DNA from: an uncultured Bacteroidales bacterium
GTDB lineage: Bacteria > Bacteroidota > Bacteroidia > Bacteroidales > UBA932
Direction: 5' to 3'
Length of the DNA stretch: 10,357 nt
Assembly: GCA_937901105.1 (NCBI GenBank)
Contig: CALCHD010000141.1
Location: forward strand, 1 to 10,357
Shown here piece by piece: positions 1-7,369 of this stretch (position 1 is the first letter of the stretch; each line of letters opens with the position of its first letter). Both the position numbers and the translations under genes were made by a program. The notes under the pieces were generated by a model, which did not search any database, was not told the DNA's origin, and was given only the letters and a program-made list of their open reading frames with translations.

Positions 1-692
1 GGTCTATAGCTCGTTGTGCCTGCGACATTGCTGCAGATGGAGATAAGCTGTCCGAGCTTGTCTTCGCACCGTCTGACGATATAAGAAAGGTTCGGCCTTT
101 CGAATCCGCTCTTTATCAAGGTCTTCTCTTCGAATCCAAGCCTGTCCATTATATCCTCTGCAACCTCAGGAGTAGCAGTGGCTGTGAGAGCGATGACAGG
201 GGCATCAGTCACTTCCCTGAGCTTTCCGATCTGGAGATAGTCCGGACGGAAGTCATATCCCCATTGAGAGATACAGTGCGCTTCATCCACCACGATGAAG
301 CTTATGTTCATCTCCTGAACATAATTTTTGAAAAGACGCGTGCCCAGACGCTCAGGAGAGACATAAAGAAACTTGAAATCTCCATAAGCCGCATTATTGA
401 GAACTGTCTCAACTTCCCTGTGGTCCATACCTGCATTGACACAGAGAGCCTTTATCCCCTTGTCATTGAGATTCTGCACCTGGTCTTTCATAAGTGCGAT
501 GAGAGGTGTCACGACTATCGCTATGCCTTCACGCATCATCGCAGGGACCTGAAAACATACAGATTTACCGCCTCCGGTAGGCAGGATTGCAAGCACATCC
601 TTCCCATCCAGGGCAGCGGATACAATCTCTTCCTGCATAGGGCGGAAAGAGTCATATCCCCAATAATCTTTAAGTATATCCAGCGGTTTCAT
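1..692 (-). CDS. recQ: ATP-dependent DNA helicase RecQ, N-terminal part (cut by window edge)
   Basis: This is a 3'-5' superfamily 2 DNA helicase of the RecQ family, acting in recombination and replication-fork repair in the cytoplasm. Translating the minus strand from the ATG at 692 gives about 230 residues with no stop, so the gene continues left of base 1. Visible motifs in order are motif 0 (GYDSFRPMQ, residues 12-20), Walker A (LPTGGGKS, 37-44), motif Ia (TPLIALMKDQ, 62-71), Walker B DEAHC (136-140) followed directly by the RecQ aromatic-rich loop ISQWGYDFRPDY (141-152), and motif III (TATAT, 170-174). The DEAHC plus aromatic loop is diagnostic of RecQ among SF2 helicases. The second RecA lobe, zinc-binding/winged-helix region and HRDC domain lie outside the window, so whether it is full-length or a short RecQ is unknown. 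It is transcribed divergently from pckA. The start has no obvious Shine-Dalgarno sequence, which is normal in Bacteroidota. Confidence 0.95.
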   Translation of the reverse strand, partial: MKPLDILKDYWGYDSFRPMQEEIVSAALDGKDVLAILPTGGGKSVCFQVPAMMREGIAIVVTPLIALMKDQVQNLNDKGIKALCVNAGMDHREVETVLNNAAYGDFKFLYVSPERLGTRLFKNYVQEMNISFIVVDEAHCISQWGYDFRPDYLQIGKLREVTDAPVIALTATATPEVAEDIMDRLGFEEKTLIKSGFERPNLSYIVRRCEDKLGQLISICSNVAGTTSYR

Positions 693-700
693 TTCTATTG

Positions 701-708
701 CAAATATA
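701..708 (-). promoter_or_regulatory. Possible -7 element for recQ
   Basis: Read on the minus strand this is TATATTTG, a full match to the Bacteroidota -7 consensus TAnnTTTG. It ends only 8 bases before the recQ ATG, so transcription would start at or very near the start codon, giving a nearly leaderless mRNA. No TTTG lies at the expected 19-base spacing; the nearest is 14 bases upstream. The region is AT-rich, so a chance match is quite possible. Confidence 0.35.
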
Positions 709-742
709 TAGAATATTTTATGCAAAATAATGCGTCGGGCAG

Positions 743-773
743 TTTGCCAAATCGTAAAAAAAGTTTATTTTTG
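743..773 (+). promoter_or_regulatory. Bacteroidota-type promoter of pckA
   Basis: TTTG at 743-746 is followed by exactly 19 bases and then TATTTTTG at 766-773. This matches both elements of the known Bacteroides sigma-ABfr promoter (-33 TTTG, -7 TAnnTTTG) and their spacing. Transcription should start near 780, leaving a leader of about 45 bases before the pckA ATG at 826. It also rules out the longer upstream in-frame ATG at 730, which lies before the promoter. Confidence 0.8.
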
Positions 774-825
774 CACCGCTTATTATGCGCAAGTTTTAAA
801 CCTTAAATATTTTACTAAAAAAGTT

Positions 826-2433
826 ATGAGCACAATTGATTTGACCAAGTACGGTATTACCAATGTGAAGGAAATCGTTCACAACCCGTCTTACGAACTT
901 CTCTTCGAGGAGGAGATGAATCCAAACCTCGAGGGTTTTGAGAAAGGCCAGCTTACAGAGCTTGACACTGTTAACGTAATGACAGGTATCTACACTGGAC
1001 GTTCTCCTAAGGACAAGTTCTTCGTTATGAACGAGGCCAGCAAGGACACTGTATGGTGGACTTCTGAGGAGTACAAGAATGACAACAAGCCATGTTCTGA
1101 GGAAGCTTGGGATGACCTTCGCGCTAAGGCTATCAAGCAGCTCAACACAGCTGAGAAGCTCTACGTTGTGGATACATTCTGCGGTACTAACGAGGCTACA
1201 CGTCTTAAGGTTCGTTTCATCATGGAGGTTGCATGGCAGGCACACTTCGTAAAGAACATGTTCATCCGCCCTACAGAGGAGGAGCTTGCAAACTATGGCG
1301 AGCCTGATTTTGTAGTATTGAACGCTTCAAAAGCTAAAGTTGAGAACTACAAGGAGCTTGGTCTTAACTCAGAGACTGCAGTAGTATTCAACCTTACAGA
1401 GAAAATGCAGGTTATCATCAATACTTGGTACGGTGGTGAGATGAAGAAAGGTATGTTCTCATACATGAACTATCTTCTTCCTCTTCAGGGCATTGCTTCT
1501 ATGCACTGTTCAGCAAATACCAATAAAGAGGGTGAGACTGCCATCTTCTTCGGCCTTTCAGGTACAGGCAAGACTACCCTTTCTACAGATCCAAAACGTG
1601 AGTTGATCGGTGACGACGAGCACGGTTGGGATGATGACGGCGTATTTAACTTTGAGGGTGGCTGCTACGCAAAAGTTATCAACTTGAGCGCAGAGGCTGA
1701 GCCAGATATCTATAACGCAATCAAGAGAGATGCCCTATTGGAGAACGTAACTGTTGATGCAAACGGCAAGATTGATTTCTCAGACAAGAGCGTAACTGAG
1801 AACACACGTGTTTCTTACCCTATCTACCACATCAACAACATTGTAAAACCAGTGTCTAAAGCTCCAGCTGCTAAGAAAGTTATCTTCCTTTCAGCGGATG
1901 CATTTGGAGTGCTTCCTCCAGTTTCTATCCTTACTCCAGAGCAAACCAAATACTACTTCCTCAGCGGTTTTACTGCTAAACTCGCTGGTACTGAGCGTGG
2001 TATCACTGAGCCAACCCCTACTTTCTCAGCTTGCTTTGGTGCAGCATTCCTTTCACTTCACCCAACAAAATACGGTGAGGAGCTAGTTAAGAGAATGGAG
2101 AAATCAGGTGCTACTGCTTACCTTGTAAATACTGGATGGAACGGTACCGGCAAACGTATCTCAATTAAAGATACCCGTGGAATCATTGATGCTATCCTTG
2201 ACGGTTCAATTGACAGGGCTGAGACAAAAGAGATTCCATTCTTCGGTTTCAAAGTTCCTACGGCTCTTCCTGGCGTAGACTCTGGCATCCTTGATCCTAG
2301 AGACACTTATGCAGATGCAGCACAGTGGGAGGAGAAAGCAAAAGACCTTGCAGGAAGATTCATCAAGAACTTCACCAAATTCACCGGCAACGAGGCTGGT
2401 AAAGCATTGGTTGCAGCCGGTCCACAGCTATAA
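826..2433 (+). CDS. pckA: Phosphoenolpyruvate carboxykinase (ATP)
   Basis: The enzyme interconverts oxaloacetate + ATP and PEP + CO2 + ADP in the cytoplasm. In saccharolytic Bacteroidales it usually works in the carboxylating direction, fixing CO2 into oxaloacetate on the way to succinate and propionate. The 535-residue product has the normal length of the ATP-type family. It shows the substrate-binding loop GRSPKDKF (58-65, with Arg59), the P-loop GLSGTGKTT (243-251), the metal/kinase-2 motif IGDDEHGWDD (261-270) and the adenine/C-terminal region around GWNGTGKR (437-444). The ATG at 826 is chosen because the protein then begins MSTIDLTKYGI as in relatives; the 32 in-frame codons upstream overlap the promoter. 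Codon use is heavily biased to AAC, TTC, CTT and GGT compared with the downstream operon, which suggests high expression. It appears monocistronic, with its own promoter and terminator. Confidence 0.98.
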   Translation: MSTIDLTKYGITNVKEIVHNPSYELLFEEEMNPNLEGFEKGQLTELDTVNVMTGIYTGRSPKDKFFVMNEASKDTVWWTSEEYKNDNKPCSEEAWDDLRAKAIKQLNTAEKLYVVDTFCGTNEATRLKVRFIMEVAWQAHFVKNMFIRPTEEELANYGEPDFVVLNASKAKVENYKELGLNSETAVVFNLTEKMQVIINTWYGGEMKKGMFSYMNYLLPLQGIASMHCSANTNKEGETAIFFGLSGTGKTTLSTDPKRELIGDDEHGWDDDGVFNFEGGCYAKVINLSAEAEPDIYNAIKRDALLENVTVDANGKIDFSDKSVTENTRVSYPIYHINNIVKPVSKAPAAKKVIFLSADAFGVLPPVSILTPEQTKYYFLSGFTAKLAGTERGITEPTPTFSACFGAAFLSLHPTKYGEELVKRMEKSGATAYLVNTGWNGTGKRISIKDTRGIIDAILDGSIDRAETKEIPFFGFKVPTALPGVDSGILDPRDTYADAAQWEEKAKDLAGRFIKNFTKFTGNEAGKALVAAGPQL

Positions 2434-2460
2434 TCTGAACAGATTTTTACAATCATAATT

Positions 2461-2487
2461 GAGGGTGGCTTTTGCCACCCTTTTTTT
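2461..2487 (+). terminator. Intrinsic terminator of pckA
   Basis: A perfect 7-bp stem, GGGTGGC (2463-2469) with GCCACCC (2474-2480), encloses a TTTT loop and is followed by seven T residues (2481-2487). The stem can extend by one A-T and one G-T pair. It lies 27 bases after the pckA stop and separates pckA from the ior operon. Confidence 0.93.
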
Positions 2488-2522
2488 GTTCAGTTATGAG
2501 AATAACTTATATATATATTTAT

Positions 2523-2530
2523 TAAATTTG
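2523..2530 (+). promoter_or_regulatory. Candidate -7 element for the iorAB operon
   Basis: TAAATTTG matches TAnnTTTG and sits 26 bases before the iorA ATG, just after the pckA terminator. There is no TTTG at the 19-base spacing (the position reads GAAT), so only half of the consensus is present. An operon promoter is needed between the terminator at 2487 and 2557, which favours this site. The leader would be only about 20 bases, leaving no room for a riboswitch or attenuator. Confidence 0.5.
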
Positions 2531-2556
2531 TTGGTTTAAACCTAATCTTATTTTAT

Positions 2557-4149
2557 ATGGTTTCAACAAGATTATTATTGGGAGATGAGGCTATTGCACT
2601 AGGTGCAGTGCATGCAGGGATAAGTGGTGTGTATGCATATCCCGGTACTCCATCAACAGAGATTACAGAGTTTATCCAGGCGAATGCCCCTCAGGTACGC
2701 AGCAAGTGGTGTACCAATGAAAAAACGGCTATGGAGGCAGCGCTTGGAATGTCATATGCGGGCAAGAGAGCCCTTGTTTGTATGAAGCATGTGGGTATGA
2801 ATGTGGCGGCAGATGCTTTTGTAAATTCAGGCATTACAGGAATTCACGGAGGCTTGGTTGTTCTTGCTGCAGATGATCCTTCAATGCACTCTTCTCAAAA
2901 TGAGCAGGATTCAAGATTCTATGGCAAATTTGCCATGATTCCAATTCTTGAACCCAGTACTCAACAAGAGGCTTATGATATGATGCAGTATGCATATTCG
3001 CTTTCAGAAGAGGTTAAACTTCCTGTACTGTTGCGTGTAGTTACACGTCTAGCCCATTCAAGGGCAGGTGTTGTAACTGCTGAACCAAAATCTCAGAATC
3101 AACTCAATCCTTCAAATGAGCGCGGCAATTGGGTATTGCTTCCTGCAAATGCCAGAAGGCAGTATGCTTCTTTAATTGAGAAACAGACTTTGTTGCAGGA
3201 ATCTTCGCAGAAGTCCCCTTTCAATATTTGTCGGGAAGCTGAAAATCCAAAGATGGGAATTGTTGCTTGTGGCATTGCATACAATTATGTGATGGAGAAT
3301 TCTCCGGCTCAACTTGGATTTGAGGTGCTTAAAGTTTCACAGTATCCTCTTGCGGTGCAGGCGATAAAGGATTTGGCAGGCAGATGTGGGACAATTCTTG
3401 TTGCAGAAGATGGTCAGCCTGTTGTTGAAGAGCAAGTTAAAGGAATCCTTGGAGCAGATTACAATGTTAAAGGCCGCCTTACCGGAGATCTTCCTCGAAC
3501 AGGTGAACTTACTCCCGACAGTTTAGCTGCCGCAATGGGTTTGCAGACCGAAGTCTCTTTCCAGCCAGCAGAGAATGTAGTACCACGCCCACCGGCACTT
3601 TGCCAGGGATGCGGACACAGGGATGTGTATGATGCATTGAACAAGGTTGCTGCAGAGTATCCCAACGCAAGGATTTTTGGTGATATAGGCTGTTATACTT
3701 TGGGGGCCCTCCCTCCTTTTCGTGCAATTGATTCTTGTGTAGATATGGGAGCGTCAATTACAATGGCCAAAGGTGCAGCTGATGCTGGCGTTTTCCCTGC
3801 AATTGCTGTTATTGGTGACTCCACCTTTACACATTCGGGTATGACAGGTCTTCTTGATGCAGTAAATGACAATGCAAACATTACTGTAATTATTTCTGAT
3901 AACCTTACAACTGCCATGACCGGAGGACAGGATTCTGCCGGCACAAACCGATTTGAGGCTATATGTAAAGGGCTTGGTGTGGATCCTGAACATCTCCATG
4001 TTGTAGTTCCTATCCCTAAAAATATGGAGGAGATTACTGGAATTATCAGGCAGGAGATTGAGTATAAGGGTGTTTCTGTAATTATTCCACGCAGGGAGTG
4101 CATGCAGACACTCAATAGAAAACTTAGAGCTAAAAGGAGCGGCAAATAA
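2557..4149 (+). CDS. iorA: Indolepyruvate:ferredoxin oxidoreductase, alpha subunit (short form without ferredoxin domain)
   Basis: This is the thiamine-diphosphate-binding subunit of the enzyme that oxidatively decarboxylates aryl-2-oxo acids (indole-, phenyl- or hydroxyphenylpyruvate) with CoA, giving aryl-acetyl-CoA, CO2 and reduced ferredoxin. The 530-residue protein starts with the pyrimidine-binding domain (YPGTPSTEI, 28-36; roughly 1-180), then a transketolase-C-like domain (about 230-320), then the TPP-binding domain with CQGCGHRD (349-356), GDSTFTHSG (420-428) and ISDNLTTAMTGGQ (446-458). It stops at residue 530, soon after PRREC (511-515). Well-known archaeal and clostridial IorA proteins continue there into a C-terminal domain with two 4Fe-4S clusters, absent here. 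The stop is real and iorB follows at once. The ATG at 2557 has no Shine-Dalgarno but the N-terminus aligns well with the family. It is the first gene of the operon and overlaps iorB by one base. Confidence 0.93.
   Translation: MVSTRLLLGDEAIALGAVHAGISGVYAYPGTPSTEITEFIQANAPQVRSKWCTNEKTAMEAALGMSYAGKRALVCMKHVGMNVAADAFVNSGITGIHGGLVVLAADDPSMHSSQNEQDSRFYGKFAMIPILEPSTQQEAYDMMQYAYSLSEEVKLPVLLRVVTRLAHSRAGVVTAEPKSQNQLNPSNERGNWVLLPANARRQYASLIEKQTLLQESSQKSPFNICREAENPKMGIVACGIAYNYVMENSPAQLGFEVLKVSQYPLAVQAIKDLAGRCGTILVAEDGQPVVEEQVKGILGADYNVKGRLTGDLPRTGELTPDSLAAAMGLQTEVSFQPAENVVPRPPALCQGCGHRDVYDALNKVAAEYPNARIFGDIGCYTLGALPPFRAIDSCVDMGASITMAKGAADAGVFPAIAVIGDSTFTHSGMTGLLDAVNDNANITVIISDNLTTAMTGGQDSAGTNRFEAICKGLGVDPEHLHVVVPIPKNMEEITGIIRQEIEYKGVSVIIPRRECMQTLNRKLRAKRSGK
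4134..4139 (+). promoter_or_regulatory. Shine-Dalgarno sequence for iorB
   Basis: AAGGAG lies inside the last codons of iorA, 9 bases before the iorB ATG. Strong Shine-Dalgarno sites are uncommon in this phylum; with the TAATG junction it supports the start at 4149 and coupled translation of the two subunits. Confidence 0.7.
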
Positions 4150-4718
4150 TGAAAAAGGATATTATTTTGGCAGGCGTTGGAGGACAGGGAATCCTTACAA
4201 TTGCCACTATTATAGGACATGCAGCTGCTAAAGCTGGAGTTGCCCTCAAACAGGCAGAAGTGCATGGCATGAGCCAGAGAGGCGGTGATGTGCAGTCAAA
4301 TTTGAGGTTGAGTACAGAAACTATCCATTCAGACCTCATTAAAAAAGGGGCAGCTGACATCATAATTTCTATGGAGCCTATGGAGGCATTGAGATATCTT
4401 CCATATCTTGCTCCCGACGGATGTGTAATAACTTCCTCAAACCCTTTTGTAAATATACCCAATTATCCCGATATTGATAAGTTGAGTGCTGAACTGGCAT
4501 CTTTGCCTAAAGTTTCGGCCCTCCCTATTGAAGATTTGGCTAAAGAGAACAATATGCCAAAGAGTGCCAACATCATCCTTTTGGGTATGGCTGCAAAATA
4601 TATAGAGATTCTTACCCCGGAACAGCTTAAAGAGAGCATAAAGGCAATATTTGCCTCTAAAGGTGAGAGTGTGGCTGACATGAACTGCAAGGCTTTTGAG
4701 ATTGGCCTAAATGCATAA
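4149..4718 (+). CDS. iorB: Indolepyruvate:ferredoxin oxidoreductase, beta subunit
   Basis: This is the gamma-domain partner of IorA (pyruvate/ketoisovalerate oxidoreductase family). It completes the active site and helps bind CoA in the cytoplasmic IorAB complex. The 189-residue product has the expected length and carries both signature regions: the glycine-rich GVGGQG (9-14) close to the N-terminus and EVHGMSQRGG (37-46). Its ATG shares a base with the iorA TAA (TAATG), a classic arrangement for translational coupling of subunits made in equal amounts. No iron-sulfur cysteine motif is present, so neither subunit supplies the usual cluster-bearing domain. The next gene's Shine-Dalgarno overlaps its stop codon. 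Confidence 0.94.
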   Translation: MKKDIILAGVGGQGILTIATIIGHAAAKAGVALKQAEVHGMSQRGGDVQSNLRLSTETIHSDLIKKGAADIIISMEPMEALRYLPYLAPDGCVITSSNPFVNIPNYPDIDKLSAELASLPKVSALPIEDLAKENNMPKSANIILLGMAAKYIEILTPEQLKESIKAIFASKGESVADMNCKAFEIGLNA

Positions 4719-4723
4719 GGAGG
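4717..4723 (+). promoter_or_regulatory. Shine-Dalgarno sequence for the aminotransferase
   Basis: AAGGAGG overlaps the iorB stop codon (TAA, 4716-4718) and lies 9 bases before the ATG at 4733. It is a near-perfect anti-16S match and decides that start. Confidence 0.75.
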
Positions 4724-4732
4724 ATTAGAGAG

Positions 4733-6046
4733 ATGAAAATTTTCAGTGAAGAGCTGGTGGCGCAGGCTGTGAAGGAACTTAATATTGCCGATCTTTCAAG
4801 TGCTACAATTGGCGAGGTATTGCTGGTGGCCCAATGGCTTGAGAACAAGACAGGTATACCTTTTATAAGAATGGACCAGGGCTCTCCGGGCCTTCCGATA
4901 AACAAATATGGAGTTGAAGCGGAGAAAGCAGCCCTTGACCGTGGAGTAGGTTCACAATATCCTGCAGCTGCAGGTATTCCTGAACTTAAGCATGAGGCAT
5001 CACGCTTTGTAAAGGCTTTCTTGAATGTAGATATTACTCCTCGTTCATGTATCCCTACAGTGGGCAGTGTTGCAGGCTCTTACGGATCATTCATAGCATG
5101 TACACAGCGTACACCCGGAAAAGACAAGATACTTTTCATTGATCCCGGCTTCCCTATACAGAAATCACAGTTAAGGGTTATTGGTGCTGCATGGAAAGAG
5201 TTTGATATATACAATTATAGAGGTGAGGCTTTGAGAGGCAAGCTTGAAGAGATGCTTTCTGAAGGTGACATTGCTGCCATTGTATATTCAAATCCGAATA
5301 ACCCTGCATGGATATGTCTGGATGAAAGTGAACTTGCAGTAATTGGTGAACTGGCTACAAAATATGATGTAATTGTAATTGAAGACCTTGCCTACTTCTG
5401 TATGGATTTCAGGAAGGATATGGGACATCCGTTTGAACCCCCTTATCCTCCTACTGTAGCGCATTATACAGACAACTATATCCTTATGTTGTCCTCTTCA
5501 AAGATTTTCAGCTATGCAGGCCAGCGTATGGCACTTGCTTGCATCAGCGACAAGTTGTTTGAACGTTATTTTCCTGCATTGGCAGAGCGCTATAAGGATT
5601 CAGGAATTTTCGGACAGACCCTTACTGCCTCTATCCTTTATATGATTACATCCGGCTGTACCGCATCTACGCAGTATGCTTACGCAGAGATGCTCCGCCT
5701 TTCTACAGAGGGCAAGATCAATTTTGTGGAGGATACCAGAGAGTATGCCATAAGGGCGGAGAAGATGAAGGATATTTTTCTCCGTAACGGTTTTCATATA
5801 GTTTATGATCAGGATGTTACCCAGGCTGTTGGTGACGGATTCTTCTTTACAGTGGGTTATGGAAATTTGTCGGGAGGAGAATTGTTGAAGGAATTGCTGT
5901 ACTATGGTGTAAGCAGCATCAATCTTTCAACTACAGGAAGTGGCCAGCAGGGTGTCCGTGCCTGTACATCCAGAATGAAAAATGAACTTTATCCGGTTAT
6001 GGAGGAGCGTATGAAGGCATTCCACCACGACCATCCCATAAAATAG
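4733..6046 (+). CDS. PLP-dependent aminotransferase, class I/II fold (probably aromatic amino acid/2-oxo acid)
   Basis: The protein should exchange amino groups between an amino acid and a 2-oxo acid using pyridoxal phosphate, in the cytoplasm. The 437-residue sequence has the fold-type I set: MDQGSPGLP near the N-terminus (47-55), the cofactor/substrate motif SNPNNPAW (186-193), the PLP-ring aspartate and tyrosine in IEDLAY (216-221; Asp218, Tyr221), the Schiff-base lysine in SSSKIFSYAGQR (254-265; Lys257, Arg265), and the probable carboxylate-binding arginine near the C-terminus (Arg409 in GVRAC). Catalytic residues appear complete. Substrate cannot be read from the sequence. Its place directly after iorAB and before a phenylacetate-CoA ligase suggests it supplies or consumes aryl-pyruvates from Phe, Tyr or Trp; branched-chain amino acids are an alternative. 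The start is fixed by a strong Shine-Dalgarno. The next gene follows after 6 bases. Confidence 0.88.
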   Translation: MKIFSEELVAQAVKELNIADLSSATIGEVLLVAQWLENKTGIPFIRMDQGSPGLPINKYGVEAEKAALDRGVGSQYPAAAGIPELKHEASRFVKAFLNVDITPRSCIPTVGSVAGSYGSFIACTQRTPGKDKILFIDPGFPIQKSQLRVIGAAWKEFDIYNYRGEALRGKLEEMLSEGDIAAIVYSNPNNPAWICLDESELAVIGELATKYDVIVIEDLAYFCMDFRKDMGHPFEPPYPPTVAHYTDNYILMLSSSKIFSYAGQRMALACISDKLFERYFPALAERYKDSGIFGQTLTASILYMITSGCTASTQYAYAEMLRLSTEGKINFVEDTREYAIRAEKMKDIFLRNGFHIVYDQDVTQAVGDGFFFTVGYGNLSGGELLKELLYYGVSSINLSTTGSGQQGVRACTSRMKNELYPVMEERMKAFHHDHPIK

Positions 6047-6052
6047 AGAGTT

Positions 6053-7354
6053 ATGATTTGGAATCCCAATAAGGAGTGCATGAGCAGGGAGCAGATGCGG
6101 GCACTCCAAGGTAAAAGATTGCAGAAACTTGTAAATTATGTATACCATAATGTCCCTTTCTATAGGAACAAGATGCAGGAGATGAACATTTCTCCCGACG
6201 ATATACGTACCATTGATGATATTGTAAAGCTTCCTTTTACTACCAAGCAGGATTTGAGGGACAATTATCCTTATGGACTGCAGGCTGCTCCGGCTTCGGA
6301 GATTGTGAGGGTCCATGCTTCGTCGGGAACAACAGGAAATCCTACAATTGTGGGATATACCAGGAAAGACATTTCCGTGTGGTCTGAGGTTATGGCACGT
6401 TGCCTTACTGCATATGGAGTTACAAGGGAAGATACATTCTCTGTAAGTTATGGCTACGGTCTGTTTACAGGTGGTTTGGGTGCACATTATGGTGTTGAGA
6501 ATCTGGGTGCTACAGTTATTCCTACTTCTACCGGAGGTACTGAAAAACATATAAAGCTATTGCGTGATCTCAAGGTTACCGGTATTGCATGTACCCCTTC
6601 TTATGCCCTTTATCTTGCAGAGACTCTTGAGAAAATGGGGCTTTCTAAAGATGACATCAACCTTAAAGTAGGAGCTTTTGGTGCAGAACCTTGGACAGAG
6701 AATATGCGCAAGGAGATTGAGGATCGCCTTGGCCTTAAAGGTTACAATATTTATGGATTGAGTGAGATTATGGGGCCTGGTGTTTCCTACGAATGTTCAG
6801 AGCAGAACGGATCTCATATCAATGAAGATCATTTTTATCCTGAAATCATCAATCCGGAAACGCTGGAGCAGCTTCCTTATGGAGAACAGGGAGAGCTTGT
6901 CTTTACTACTCTCACAAAAGAAGGCATGCCATTATTGAGATACCGCACAAAAGATTTGTGTACTTTGATGGATGATGAGTGTGCATGTGGCAGGACATCC
7001 GTCAGAATGGGCCGTATTGTAGGCAGAAGTGATGACATGCTTATTATCAGAGGAATTAACGTATTCCCTTCACAGGTAGAGAGCGTTATTCTTGAGATGC
7101 CGGAGTTTGAGCCTCAATATATGCTTGTAGTGGACAGAGTGGGCAATCTTGACACTATTGAGGTTCAGGTGGAGGTTCGTAAGGATTATTTCACTGATGA
7201 TATGGGTGCTATGCTTCAGATGAAGAAACGTCTGGCTGACAGATTGAAAGGCATTGTCTCAATTGCTTGTGATGTGCGTCTTATGGAACCGGGCAGCATT
7301 GAACGCAGCCAGGGCAAGAGCAAGCATGTAATTGATAAACGAGTTCTTAAATAA
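6053..7354 (+). CDS. paaK: Phenylacetate-CoA ligase (AMP-forming), PaaK family
   Basis: Family members activate phenylacetate or related aryl-acetates with ATP and CoA, giving the aryl-acetyl-CoA, AMP and pyrophosphate. At 433 residues it matches PaaK length, much shorter than ordinary acyl-CoA synthetases. It shows the adenylate-forming P-loop SSGTTGNPT (90-98), the YGLSEIMGPG motif (234-243), RYRTKDLC (297-304, with the ribose-binding Asp301), the hinge region GRIVGRSDDMLIIRG (320-334) leading into NVFPSQVE (336-343), and a C-terminal GKSKH (421-425) supplying the likely catalytic lysine. Neither the paa ring-oxidation genes (paaABCDE) nor other catabolic paa genes are nearby, so aerobic phenylacetate degradation is unlikely. 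Beside iorAB it more likely handles the aryl-acetyl-CoA that IorAB makes or consumes. Exact aryl substrate is unknown. Confidence 0.92.
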   Translation: MIWNPNKECMSREQMRALQGKRLQKLVNYVYHNVPFYRNKMQEMNISPDDIRTIDDIVKLPFTTKQDLRDNYPYGLQAAPASEIVRVHASSGTTGNPTIVGYTRKDISVWSEVMARCLTAYGVTREDTFSVSYGYGLFTGGLGAHYGVENLGATVIPTSTGGTEKHIKLLRDLKVTGIACTPSYALYLAETLEKMGLSKDDINLKVGAFGAEPWTENMRKEIEDRLGLKGYNIYGLSEIMGPGVSYECSEQNGSHINEDHFYPEIINPETLEQLPYGEQGELVFTTLTKEGMPLLRYRTKDLCTLMDDECACGRTSVRMGRIVGRSDDMLIIRGINVFPSQVESVILEMPEFEPQYMLVVDRVGNLDTIEVQVEVRKDYFTDDMGAMLQMKKRLADRLKGIVSIACDVRLMEPGSIERSQGKSKHVIDKRVLK

Positions 7355-7369
7355 TAAAACCATACAGAT

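Noticed and set aside
264..806. 180-codon plus-strand open frame opposite recQ
   Set aside because: It is antisense to a clear RecQ coding region with all helicase motifs and its own translation matches no recognisable protein; it also runs into the pckA promoter.
730..825. In-frame upstream extension of pckA from the ATG at 730
   Set aside because: It lies across the promoter elements at 743-773 and gives 32 residues atypical for the family; the ATG at 826 gives the normal N-terminus.
3693..4265. 190-codon minus-strand open frame across the end of iorA and start of iorB
   Set aside because: It is a shadow of two well-supported genes, crossing the gene junction with no recognisable domain.
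5927..6550. 207-codon minus-strand open frame across the aminotransferase and paaK junction
   Set aside because: Antisense to two genes with full motif sets; cysteine- and histidine-rich translation is typical of a reverse-frame shadow.
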